Of a stretch of 64,000 bases of DNA, positions 36,946 through 45,192 are shown one piece after another. Each line of letters starts with the position of its first letter. The first letter of the stretch is position 1. Under the pieces are notes generated by a model, which ran no database searches, was not told where the DNA came from, and was given only the letters and a program-made list of their open reading frames with translations. The stretch spans positions 140,167-204,166 of the forward strand of contig NZ_JAPYPC010000003.1 in the NCBI RefSeq assembly GCF_029937855.1, read 5' to 3'. A program made the translations under genes and the position numbers. The stretch is from Christiangramia sp. (GTDB lineage Bacteria; Bacteroidota; Bacteroidia; Flavobacteriales; Flavobacteriaceae).

Positions 36946-37531
36946 GCTACCTACTTACCTTTTCCTGTCATAGCAAGGCTTTTCAAATAAAAATGCTAGT
37001 TACCTTTAGTTACCTGTCTTACCTAAGCTTCGAGATTTAGGTAACTTAGGTAAGATGAACCAAGTTTTACTTACCTGGTCTTAAGCCTTGTCATAAAAGG
37101 GATGACCTTATTTAGGTAAGTAGGTAAGTAACTTTTATTTTTTTTAAATTATTTCTTTCCTGTTTTACCTAAACAAAGCCCTCACCCATGGACGGGGTTT
37201 TGTTTAGGTAAGCTGATGAAAGACGGTCCTATTTTTTATTTCAATAGCATTTTTATTCTAGCCAATTAGCTTCATTTAGTATCTCATCAGTATTCTCTTA
37301 ATTTCTGTCATCATTTTTATTTTGATGACACTTTGATGACAAAATGATGACAGTATTAAGCCTTACTATTACTAGTCTCATCTTACTCTGTCATCAATTC
37401 ATCAAAAAAAAGAGAAAACCAACGACCCTACCTCCAGAAAATCAGTTTGAAAATGATGAAACGATGACAGCGCATGGGAACCCCAGTAAAATCTGGTGAT
37501 TCCCCGTCATCATTTTGTCATCAATTCATCA
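36946..37531. repeat. Iteron-like region with two repeat families
   Basis: The 624-bp gap between primase and helicase genes contains 11 copies of TTACCT/AGGTAA in both orientations (starts 36955, 37000, 37010, 37019, 37039, 37048, 37071, 37114, 37122, 37165, 37206). The last two form a hairpin TTACCTAAACAAA/TTTGTTTAGGTAA (37165-37177 and 37199-37211). Then come six exact TGATGACA/TGTCATCA octamers (37306, 37323, 37334, 37345, 37389, 37516) plus two one-mismatch forms (37462, 37505). A 16-bp direct repeat, TGTCATCAATTCATCA, occurs at 37389 and 37516. This is a candidate replication origin or operator array. Confidence 0.7.
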
Positions 37532-37553
37532 TTTTTGTTTGAGCCAGCAGTAC

Positions 37554-38762
37554 TTAGTCTGCCTTTGCATCCTCAAACTGCTCCTGCAAAAACATTTTTG
37601 TTATAGTGAAATAGCGTCCTTTGGCTTCCTTCCAAAGAATATCCCCATCAGCGTACATTACAAATCTCAAATAGCGATTCGAGTTGGGTTGATTGGTAAG
37701 GTTCCAGTCCTTTTTAAAGATTTTCCGAATCTGGGTCAAATCAGTTCGAATCCGGGATTTGCCCAATCCATTCAATGCATCCACTGGACATAACTTTAGC
37801 TCATTAGAATCATCCGATTCCATAATAGCTAAGAGTAAACTGGCCAGCTCCTTCTCTACCCTATTTCTATTATTATGAACCAGTTTACGCAATGCTTTTG
37901 TTTCTATTTGCTCAGCGGTAAACCACATGCGTGTTTTTTTGCTGCTTTGCATTTCCCGATTTTTTAGGAAATGAAGAAATGCAGGGATTTCCTGGTTGAG
38001 AGATTCCAGTAATTCCGTTTTCTCTTTTTGTGCCTTTGGTACTTTCAGCACCCAGAACCGAGTTTCATGCTGATCGATCTTAATGAAGTTTTCTTCATTA
38101 TTACTGCAGAGAATAAACTTGCCAAAGAATTCTGCTTCTCGTTTATCCTTTCCCTTAGCTTCGAGCTTATTATAATTAGTGGTACTAAGAAATTTTATTC
38201 GTTCGGTCAGTTCTTCCTTATTAAATAAGACTTCATCAACGCAGATCAGTAGTTTGTTTGTCCAGTCTGAATTGAACTGACTACTGAAATCATCATTAAG
38301 CAGATAAGTAAGATTTCCCTGGAAGATATTCTTGAGCCATTTTAGAAACGTACTCTTTCCAGTGGAGCGTTCCTGGGAGACCAAACAAAGGATGGGTAGA
38401 ATTTGAGTGGGCTTGGTATAAAGTAACTGCAGGTAATCCAATCCTAATTCCCGGTGTTCACCAAATATATGCGCTACAAAAGCTAAAGATCGTTTGATAC
38501 TTCCTTCTTCCGGCGTATGGCTCAAAGGAGCATAGGTATTATAAAAATTATGGAAGGTCGATTGAAAATTAATATGGTCGGGAATACAGGTGAATCCATC
38601 ATATTTTGGAATCTGCGCCAGAAAGGTTTTTCCGTGATCCTGGCGGATCGTTTCGATATTCCAGGGAATCAAACTTTGATTAGTGTGCCCGGAAATAGAC
38701 GGAATTTGTACCAGTTTATAATATTGAGTGCCTACCCGTATATATTCAATTTCAATATTCAT
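37554..38762 (-). CDS. Primase/helicase-like ATPase (DUF5906/VirE-type)
   Basis: A 402-residue protein. A P-loop ATPase core occupies about residues 120-270, with Walker A-like SQERSTGKSTFLKW, Walker B LLICVDEVLF, and a sensor region FILCSNNEENFIKID-QHETRFW, as in superfamily 3-type helicases of phages and mobile elements. The C-terminus is a winged-helix-like region. It would unwind the element's origin. It is read toward the iteron region and the primase gene on the same strand. Confidence 0.8.
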   Translation of the reverse strand: MNIEIEYIRVGTQYYKLVQIPSISGHTNQSLIPWNIETIRQDHGKTFLAQIPKYDGFTCIPDHINFQSTFHNFYNTYAPLSHTPEEGSIKRSLAFVAHIFGEHRELGLDYLQLLYTKPTQILPILCLVSQERSTGKSTFLKWLKNIFQGNLTYLLNDDFSSQFNSDWTNKLLICVDEVLFNKEELTERIKFLSTTNYNKLEAKGKDKREAEFFGKFILCSNNEENFIKIDQHETRFWVLKVPKAQKEKTELLESLNQEIPAFLHFLKNREMQSSKKTRMWFTAEQIETKALRKLVHNNRNRVEKELASLLLAIMESDDSNELKLCPVDALNGLGKSRIRTDLTQIRKIFKKDWNLTNQPNSNRYLRFVMYADGDILWKEAKGRYFTITKMFLQEQFEDAKAD

Positions 38763-38968
38763 CTAAATTTGGATGCAAATCAGCTAAAACATTTACTGAC
38801 AAAACATCAATTAAATATACTGAAAATCGATTATAATTACATATTATTCAGTGATAATTTATTTTAACTAAGAATAGTGCAATTTAAAACTCTGAAATTT
38901 ATTTTAAGTGCTTTTAAGATAGCAAATGGTGTTAAATGATTGTTTTTGTATTTTCTATTAAAACAGAT

Positions 38969-40186
38969 TCAGAAATTAATAACTGAATCTAGGGCTTCAT
39001 CTGAACTTTTGTGAATGAAATTTGCTTGATAACCCATGGTTGTGCTTAAACTACTATGCCTATATAATTTCTGTAACATTTGTGGAGAAACTTTGTCTCC
39101 AGCAATATTTCCGAAACTATGCCTGGCGATATGATTCGTAATTTTCTTATTTATCTTCGCAAGCCTTGCAATTTCAGATAGATTATTATTAAAGCGTTTT
39201 ATAGCGCTTTTTATAGCACCGTATTTTGCCGGAACTTCCTTAGCACCTACTTTCTTCAATTCTGGAAAAATGAAATCAGAATAGGAATTTTGGTCTTTTC
39301 TATAGAACTCTAAAATGGTGAGAACTTTATTAGGTAATTTTAGGGAATCAATTTTATTATTTTTACTCATTTTATAGAAAAGTCGGTCTTCTACTATATC
39401 ATTCCATTTCATATTCAATACATCGGTAATCCTTATCCCCGCGAGATAAAAAGAAAAAAGAAATACATTCCGGGTATGCCAAATAATACTATTTTCTTCT
39501 AGGGAAAGCTCTTCGATTTTAAGTATTTCTTCCTCATTGAGGCCTATTTTTATCGATTGAGGATATTTAATGAGTATTTTACCTCTTCCAAAAGGATAAA
39601 GGTTTTGCTCGATAACTCCCCTGCTTATGGCCCTATTAAATAGAAGTCTGATAAATACATAGTAATTCATCACAGATCGCTCAGAAATATTCTTTTGAAT
39701 TTTCAGAAATGTTTTGAGGCGTTTAAGCATTAATTCATCTATCTCTTGAAAACTTAATTCTCTTCCTTTTGTGAATTCGAGAATTCTTCTCACTTTACCC
39801 CTATCTGAAATTGCCCTGTTGTATTTATTTGCTTTGAATAAATCGTCCACATGCTCGTTGGCTAATTCAAAAAATGAATTATTCTTTCTTTTATCTCTTA
39901 CTGAATCCAAAATTTGTTTGGCAGTCAATTTCTTTCCATTAGATCCTGCTTCAAAAATAATATCATCAATTTGATCGAATTTTTTCCTAATTAATCTGTT
40001 TAGTTGGGCGTATTTAGGATGAGATTTTTTCACTCTTTCTCCTTCCTCACTCCAGTCGGTTGGATCTATATTATATCCGAGATATAAATAGCTTCTTCTT
40101 CTGTATGCTGTAACTCGAAAAGCCAACCTATATATATTTTCTCCATTAGTCTTTTTTGGATGTAAAACTACCTTTAATTTTGCCAT
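38969..40186 (-). CDS. Tyrosine recombinase/integrase
   Basis: A 405-residue integrase typical of Bacteroidota mobile elements: N-terminal arm-binding domain (LKVVLHPKKTNGENIYRLAF), SAM-like core-binding domain (about 100-195) and catalytic domain. Catalytic residues are visible: Arg in LAGIRITDVLNMKW, HxxR in ITNHIARHSFG, His in LYRHSSLSTTMGY, and the nucleophile Tyr in the same segment. The start at 40186 (MAKLKV) gives the family N-terminus; a longer start at 40231 would translate the GGTAACAC motif. It lies next to attR and is convergent with the chromosome edge. Confidence 0.92.
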   Translation of the reverse strand: MAKLKVVLHPKKTNGENIYRLAFRVTAYRRRSYLYLGYNIDPTDWSEEGERVKKSHPKYAQLNRLIRKKFDQIDDIIFEAGSNGKKLTAKQILDSVRDKRKNNSFFELANEHVDDLFKANKYNRAISDRGKVRRILEFTKGRELSFQEIDELMLKRLKTFLKIQKNISERSVMNYYVFIRLLFNRAISRGVIEQNLYPFGRGKILIKYPQSIKIGLNEEEILKIEELSLEENSIIWHTRNVFLFSFYLAGIRITDVLNMKWNDIVEDRLFYKMSKNNKIDSLKLPNKVLTILEFYRKDQNSYSDFIFPELKKVGAKEVPAKYGAIKSAIKRFNNNLSEIARLAKINKKITNHIARHSFGNIAGDKVSPQMLQKLYRHSSLSTTMGYQANFIHKSSDEALDSVINF

Positions 40187-40222
40187 AATTTTCTCGTTTA
40201 CTTTTACTAAGATAAGAAATCT

Positions 40223-40246
40223 GGGTAACACATAGGTAACACTTTT
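40223..40246 (+). repeat. Right paired GGTAACAC motif (candidate integrase arm site)
   Basis: GGTAACAC starts at 40224 and 40235, the same spacing and orientation as the left pair. It lies 38 bp upstream of the integrase ATG, so it could also serve autoregulation. Confidence 0.6.
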
Positions 40247-40347
40247 AATGGTCTTGCTTGATTACAAATGAATACAAACAAAATGTATTTATTTGATTTA
40301 TAGTTATTTACATATGTTTGAACTCATTTGATATCTTCTTTGAGCAA

Positions 40348-40399
40348 ACTTAGGATCTAGTGCCGCGAGGTGTGAAGGTTCGAGTCCTTTCGCCCGCAC
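40348..40399 (+). pseudogene. tRNA-Leu 3' remnant (attR)
   Basis: The 3' half of tRNA-Leu from the anticodon loop to the acceptor CGCCCGCAC without CCA. Several variable-arm bases differ from the intact tRNA. It is followed by a terminator copy. It is the displaced chromosomal 3' half, marking the right end of the element. Confidence 0.85.
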
Positions 40400-40406
40400 A
40401 GCAAGA

Positions 40407-40437
40407 GAAAAGCCGACTTTAACGAGTCGGTTTTTTT
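40407..40437 (+). terminator. Displaced tRNA terminator copy
   Basis: The same stem as at 25978-26008 (GCCGACT / AGTCGG with T-run), with one terminal pair lost. It follows the tRNA remnant. Confidence 0.75.
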
Positions 40438-40485
40438 ATTTAAATCTGAAAAATTACATCGTAACTAATAGTTCTACATATAATC

Positions 40486-41241
40486 CTAAATCTTAACTCC
40501 AAAACCATAGTTAAAGATCAACCTAAGCCCCACATAAAAAACAAGGATCGCCGTTAAGATTCCGAGAAATTTAAGATTGAATTTCTTAAGGGAAAGATAA
40601 GAACCGATACTTCCGCCGAGCACTACGGCAAGGATCAGTTTAAAGATTAGATCGTAATTGATTTGAAAAGTTCCGGCAACATTCAGCCCTACAACTCCGG
40701 CAACAGAATTCACCAATATAAACACTGAAGCCAGTGAGGCAATGATTCTGGGATTAGTCCATTTAAGAATATTTAAAACCGGGGACAAAAATATACCACC
40801 ACCAATCCCGGAAATTCCTGAAAGCAAGCCAATGCTTCCTCCAAGCAGAAACTTCTTCGGCTTAGAGAATTCCTGCGATTCCAGTTTGCTTTTGATGAAT
40901 TTCAGAATCATAAATATTCCTGCCAGCATGAGGGCGCTTCCTAAAATCAAAAAAAAGTAATCCTGTGGTAATTTCAACTGGGCACCTAAATAGGCCATGG
41001 GAATACTGAAAACGAAGAATGGCCAGATAAGCTTCCTTTTTAATATCCCGCTTTTTATATAAACGACTGTTCCTATGCTAACCACACAAATATTCAGGAG
41101 CAGTGCAGTGGACCGGATTTCATAAAAATCGGTTAGCACCAGGCTTAAAATGGCCAGGTAACTGGAGCCGCCGCCAAAACCAACGGAACTATAAAATAAG
41201 GCGATTAAAAAAAAAATAAACGGCAGGTATTCTATCGGCAT
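40486..41241 (-). CDS. TauE/SafE-family anion permease
   Basis: A 251-residue membrane protein with about eight helices and the duplicated TauE/SafE motif (GFGGGSSYLAILSLVL near the N-terminus, and GSIGLLSGISGIGGGIFLSPVL in the middle). The family exports sulfite or sulfonates or handles small sulfur compounds. It is the last gene of the molybdenum cofactor operon, 1 bp after moeA, which suggests sulfite or thio-anion transport linked to Moco sulfur chemistry; oxyanion transport is also possible. Confidence 0.85.
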   Translation of the reverse strand: MPIEYLPFIFFLIALFYSSVGFGGGSSYLAILSLVLTDFYEIRSTALLLNICVVSIGTVVYIKSGILKRKLIWPFFVFSIPMAYLGAQLKLPQDYFFLILGSALMLAGIFMILKFIKSKLESQEFSKPKKFLLGGSIGLLSGISGIGGGIFLSPVLNILKWTNPRIIASLASVFILVNSVAGVVGLNVAGTFQINYDLIFKLILAVVLGGSIGSYLSLKKFNLKFLGILTAILVFYVGLRLIFNYGFGVKI

Positions 41242-41242
41242 T

Positions 41243-42409
41243 TTATGAAATTAGAAAACACTCTATGAGATCACCTTTTTTAACCGCGGTTTCAGCATCC
41301 AGGAACGCCAGTGCATTTCCAAGCGCCATAGACCTGATCATTGATGAACTTTGGCCGTCCAAAACCTCCACCTGAGCGTTTTGAATTTTTGCCTTGAGAA
41401 AAGCAGGCCTCTTGGTCTTATTCTCAAAGTCATGGGCAAGGGGAAAAGAATACCTCTCCAATCCTAATTTTACTGAACCGCTTAGTTTCTGCAAAAATGG
41501 TAATACATATATGTAAAAACAGCTTAACGAAGAAGCCGGGTTACCTGGTAAAGCGAAGACAAATTTATTTCCTTTTCTTCCAAAATAAAGAGGTTTCCCC
41601 GGTTTCTGGAAAACTTTATAAAACTGCTCCTCTACTCCGTTCTCTTCCAGCGCCTGTTTTACAAAGTCATAAGCCCCCACCGAAATTCCCCCGGAAAGTA
41701 TCAGAACATCAGTTTTCTCCAATGATTTTTCTATTCCTGATTTAATCGCTTCAAAATTATCCTCGATCTGTTTTTTAGCCTGGCATTTATATCCAAAATG
41801 TTCACATGCTGAAGCCAGTGCATAGCTGTTAGATTCATAGATCTGACTTTCTTTCTTTGGTTTTCCGGGTTCAATTAATTCGTTTCCGGTGGTGATCAGA
41901 TTAATAACGGGTTTCATAAAAACCTCAATTTCAGCAAATCCCAATCCGCCGATTAAACCTATTCCTGCAGGCGTGATTGTATAGCCTTTTTTAAAAACAA
42001 GCCTGTCTTTTTCTAACTCTTCGCCTTTTCTACGAATACACTGACCTTCTTTTGGCTTTTCGTCAAGTACAAGTTTATCGCCCTCAACTTTTGTTTTTTC
42101 CTGCATCATTACCGCAGTGGTGTTCTCAGGAACTTTCGCGCCGGTAAAGATCCTTACCGCTTCTCCTCTTTTCAGTTTTATTTCACTCTTATCACCGGCA
42201 GCTATTTCGCCCACGATTCTATATTCCGTAGCAATCCCGCATACAGCATAACCATCCATAGCTGAATTATCGAACGAGGGCATATCAAATGGAGCCAAAA
42301 TATCTTTGGAAATTGAATAACCCAGACACTCATTCAGGCTACGATTTTCGACCTTTAATTCAATCGATTGATCTTTGATGATCTTTAAAGCATCGTCTAT
42401 ACTTACCAT
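41243..42409 (-). CDS. moeA: Molybdopterin molybdenumtransferase MoeA
   Basis: A 388-residue enzyme that inserts molybdenum into adenylylated molybdopterin. Motifs: MPSFDNSAMDGYAV, GEAVRIFTGAKVPENTTAV, LITTGNELIEPGKPK, LILSGGISVGAYDFV and FALPGNPASSLSCF. Overlaps moaA by 1 bp (stop/start). The operon context confirms it. Confidence 0.95.
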   Translation of the reverse strand: MVSIDDALKIIKDQSIELKVENRSLNECLGYSISKDILAPFDMPSFDNSAMDGYAVCGIATEYRIVGEIAAGDKSEIKLKRGEAVRIFTGAKVPENTTAVMMQEKTKVEGDKLVLDEKPKEGQCIRRKGEELEKDRLVFKKGYTITPAGIGLIGGLGFAEIEVFMKPVINLITTGNELIEPGKPKKESQIYESNSYALASACEHFGYKCQAKKQIEDNFEAIKSGIEKSLEKTDVLILSGGISVGAYDFVKQALEENGVEEQFYKVFQKPGKPLYFGRKGNKFVFALPGNPASSLSCFYIYVLPFLQKLSGSVKLGLERYSFPLAHDFENKTKRPAFLKAKIQNAQVEVLDGQSSSMIRSMALGNALAFLDAETAVKKGDLIECFLIS

Positions 42410-43401
42410 CAGCCTCCTATTGAAATCATTGAACGATTGTTTTCATAATGATCTGCATCCATTTTTACATCCATGCCGTCGCGAGAATATTTTTTGGTTT
42501 TGATGGCATTGATGATAATATTTTCCATTTCTTCCCCATTTCTAAACGGCGTGAGCAGATCTGTTTCAGAATTCGCAAAAAGGCAATTCTTCATTTTTCC
42601 ATCGGCAGTTACACGAATCCGATTACATTCATCACAAAAGGGGTTGGTAATAGTGCTTACAATGGCAAAACTACCCACGTGGTCTTTCACCTTAAAATTG
42701 GTAGAGGTGCTATGCTTTGGATTTTCCAGCTCTTCCACATCTCCGAACTTATTCGAAACGGCATCTAAAATTTCCTGTTTCCCCACACCTTTGCTCCAGT
42801 CCCATTTATTGCCTTTAAAGGGCATGAATTCAATGAATTTTACGGTAAGGTTTTTATGTTTCGTAAGCTCAATAAAATCATTGATCTCATTATCATTTAC
42901 GCTTTTGATGAGTACAATATTCAGTTTTACTTCCATATCCATTTCCAGCGCTTGCTGAATATTCTTCCAGATACGATCAAAATAATCCCGCTTGGTGATA
43001 AAAACCGATTTGGCCTTATCCAGTGTATCCAAACTAAGGTTTATTTTTTTCAATCCTATTTTCTGAAAAAGTTCCAGGTATCTATCCAGCATAATCCCGT
43101 TGGTAGTGATTTTTAGTTTGACCCCCAATTTCGCCAATTCTTCCACCAGATATCCAAAGTTCTTTCGCACCAATGGTTCACCGCCGGTAAGGCGAATCGT
43201 ATCCACGCCCAGATCCCGAAAAGTTCTCGAAAGTTCAATGATCTCTTCAATACTCATTATACTGGATTTTTCCATCAACTCGATCCCTTCTTCCGGCATG
43301 CAGTAGAAGCATCTAAGGTTGCACCTGTCTGTCAGGGAAATCCTGAGGTAGGTATGTGGTCTTCCAAAATTGTCTACAATTCTCTTTTTCTCTTCAATCA
43401 T
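42409..43401 (-). CDS. moaA: GTP 3',8-cyclase MoaA
   Basis: A 330-residue radical SAM enzyme catalysing the first step of Moco synthesis from GTP. The N-terminal cluster is C27/C31/C34 (CNLRCFYC). The C-terminal substrate-binding cluster is in NPFCDECNRIRVTADGKMKN with a later Cys. It ends in Gly-Gly (SIGG), which is important in MoaA. The start overlaps the end of moaCB by 8 bp. Confidence 0.96.
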   Translation of the reverse strand: MIEEKKRIVDNFGRPHTYLRISLTDRCNLRCFYCMPEEGIELMEKSSIMSIEEIIELSRTFRDLGVDTIRLTGGEPLVRKNFGYLVEELAKLGVKLKITTNGIMLDRYLELFQKIGLKKINLSLDTLDKAKSVFITKRDYFDRIWKNIQQALEMDMEVKLNIVLIKSVNDNEINDFIELTKHKNLTVKFIEFMPFKGNKWDWSKGVGKQEILDAVSNKFGDVEELENPKHSTSTNFKVKDHVGSFAIVSTITNPFCDECNRIRVTADGKMKNCLFANSETDLLTPFRNGEEMENIIINAIKTKKYSRDGMDVKMDADHYENNRSMISIGG

Positions 43402-44290
43402 GTCTTTTTCCTTCTATCACTTTAAAAACGTGCAATACATGCGGAAATATTGCATCCATGCATTCTGCGGCTCCTTTGGTAGATCCAGGTAAGGCCAGCA
43501 CTATTTTCCCATTCATAATTCCTGCAACCAATCTTGACAGCATAGCGTACGGCATTCGCTGCTGACCGTAATTTCTCATTTGTTCCTCAACGCCTTTTAG
43601 TTTCAGGTCCAGCATTGATTCAATAGTTTCCGGGGTTACATCACGTGGTCCAACGCCCGTCCCACCGGTAAAAATAACTAAATCTGAACTTGCCTTTTTT
43701 AATGCTGATCTGATCTCTTCAGCTTCATCAGGAATAATTTCTATTGTTGAATCGATTTCGAAATCTTTCAGTTTTGAAGCAATCGCTTTTCCGGCTTTAT
43801 CTTCTCCTTCACCTTTAAAAATTGTATCTGAACAAACCACGACTTTCGCAGTGAGTCCTTCAGAATTGATTTTAAAGGAAGATTTTCCACCTTTTTTATT
43901 CTGAAGTCCAATTGTTCCAATTTCTACATTTTTATCAATCGGCTTCAGCATATCATACATGGTTAGCGCGACAATACTGGCACCGTGCATGGCTTCCACC
44001 TCGACACCCGTCTTATAAATGGTTTTCACTGTAACCGAAATTTGAATCTCCAGGCCGTTGATCTTATAATCGATGCCGGTATATTCAATAGGCAATGGAT
44101 GGCAATCGGGTAACAATTCCGGGGTTTTTTTCACTCCCAGTAATCCGGCAGCTTTCGCCATTTCAAACACATTCCCCTTCGGAACTTGATTTTCTCTTAT
44201 CGCATTAATAGTCTCCTCGCTGGAAGTCCGCACCACAGCTATGGCGGTCGCTTCCCTAAGTGTCGTTATTTTATGAGTGATATCTACCAT
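43394..44290 (-). CDS. moaCB: Bifunctional MoaC-MoaB fusion, molybdenum cofactor biosynthesis
   Basis: A 298-residue fusion. Residues 1-~140 are MoaC, cyclic pyranopterin monophosphate synthase (GNVFEMAKAAGLLGVKKT, LLPDCHPLPI, and ALTMYDMLKPIDK with the catalytic Asp/Lys). Residues ~145-298 are MoaB/MogA, molybdopterin adenylyltransferase (VVCSDTIFKGEGEDKAGKAI, FTGGTGVGPRDVTPE and LALPGSTKGAAECM). This joins an early and a late step in one chain, a fusion known in Bacteroidota. Confidence 0.93.
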   Translation of the reverse strand: MVDITHKITTLREATAIAVVRTSSEETINAIRENQVPKGNVFEMAKAAGLLGVKKTPELLPDCHPLPIEYTGIDYKINGLEIQISVTVKTIYKTGVEVEAMHGASIVALTMYDMLKPIDKNVEIGTIGLQNKKGGKSSFKINSEGLTAKVVVCSDTIFKGEGEDKAGKAIASKLKDFEIDSTIEIIPDEAEEIRSALKKASSDLVIFTGGTGVGPRDVTPETIESMLDLKLKGVEEQMRNYGQQRMPYAMLSRLVAGIMNGKIVLALPGSTKGAAECMDAIFPHVLHVFKVIEGKRHD

Positions 44291-44318
44291 ATATGTTTTC
44301 GACTATAAAGTTTTAATT

Positions 44319-44515
44319 GTTACTTTTTTCCATTGATGAAAAAAGTAACCAAAAAAATCTAGGCTTACGAAACTTTATCTAAATTTTAGAAACTCACGAT
44401 CAAGAATGGATGTAATCCAAAATTTAGTATGCTCGAACAACCTAAAATTTTACGGTTCATTCGCTTTAAATTTGACGATAAACTATCGGTAGGCCATTTA
44501 GTTCTTCCTACCAGA
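44319..44515. repeat. Dispersed non-coding repeat, copy A
   Basis: About 200 bp in the 271-bp gap between moaCB and moaE. It shares a 29-bp identical core (44358-44386) and further blocks, including CCTAAAATTTTA and a GACGATAAACT-like block, with copy B at 58431-58645. No gene is present. Confidence 0.7.
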
Positions 44516-44561
44516 TAATTTAAATATCAATCACTCCTAAGCTTTCGATACTCTCGATCAT

Positions 44562-45005
44562 CTAATTATTCACTTTCCATTGGTGTGTTTCATCTTTAAA
44601 GATCTCTTTTCCGAAAATAGGCACTTTGGCCTTGATCTCTTCCACAAAATAATTGCATGCCTCGATAGCATTCTTTCTATGTGCCGAAGAGGTGAAAACG
44701 AAAAAGCATAATTCCCCAGCTTTCACTTTCCCGAGACTATGATAAATATGCGCGCAGGTAATGTCAAATTTCGAAAATGCCGCTTCCCTTATTTCATGGA
44801 AAGCATTTTCTGCCATTTCCTCGTATGCCGAATAATCTATCGCACTCACAGTTTTCCCATCAATTGTATCTGCACGAATCTGACCTAAAAAGATACTATG
44901 AGCACCAATATTGGTCTTCGACTGGTGATTCGCAATAGAATTAGCGATCTTTTCCGGCGGAATGGCGCCCTGTACAAATACTTTTTTTGGTTTTTTCTTC
45001 TCCAT
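44562..45005 (-). CDS. moaE: Molybdopterin synthase catalytic subunit MoaE
   Basis: A 147-residue large subunit of molybdopterin synthase, which transfers sulfur from thiocarboxylated MoaD to precursor Z. Signature segments: GAHSIFLGQIRADTIDGKTV, ITCAHIYHSLGKVKAGELCF, HRKNAIEACNYFVEEIKAKV and PIFGKEIF. Repeat-containing gaps separate it from moaCB and moeB, unlike the tight rest of the operon. Confidence 0.94.
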   Translation of the reverse strand: MEKKKPKKVFVQGAIPPEKIANSIANHQSKTNIGAHSIFLGQIRADTIDGKTVSAIDYSAYEEMAENAFHEIREAAFSKFDITCAHIYHSLGKVKAGELCFFVFTSSAHRKNAIEACNYFVEEIKAKVPIFGKEIFKDETHQWKVNN

Positions 45006-45069
45006 TAATTTCTTTTTGTAGTCTCCATTAATATTTCATTTAAATCTGATTCAAAATTTCAATTTTTGC

Positions 45070-45125
45070 CCCCCTTGCGCGTAGTCGAAATGTCGATAAA
45101 AATATCTCGACTGCGCCTCTCTGCC
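45070..45125. repeat. Palindromic intergenic repeat (CGAGTCGA/TCGACTGCGC family), copy 1
   Basis: GCGC-gt-AGTCGA (45077-45088) pairs with TCGACTGCGC (45107-45116). A related copy lies at 58311-58375. It sits between moaE and moeB. Confidence 0.65.
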
Positions 45126-45192
45126 ACCAGTGCTCGATGTGACGCACATATCTTCTCTTGGTTCAGGTAGATTCAGCATGAGGTTTTTTAAT

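Larger units (their letters stand above)
25920..40363. mobile_element. Integrative and mobilizable element in tRNA-Leu
   Basis: About 14.4 kb bounded by direct repeats of the tRNA-Leu 3' half. A tyrosine recombinase gene reads inward beside the right end. Content from left to right: DUF4143 ATPase, degenerate region, DoxX-like protein, TonB receptor, broken IS256-type element, PepSY lipoprotein, mobilization operon, primase, iteron-like region, helicase-like ATPase, integrase. No TraG/TraA-type conjugation machinery is present, so the element is mobilizable rather than self-transmissible. The boundaries are directly visible; mobility is inferred. Confidence 0.85.

Noticed and set aside
38517..38867. 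116-codon plus-strand frame over the helicase start
   Set aside because: It is antisense to the ATPase gene and has no family resemblance.
40187..40231. Longer start for the integrase
   Set aside because: It would translate the GGTAACAC motif pair; the MAKLKV start matches the family.
25920..40363. A self-transmissible conjugative element (ICE)
   Set aside because: No Tra-type secretion, coupling protein or VirB genes are found between the attachment repeats; only mobilization genes are present.
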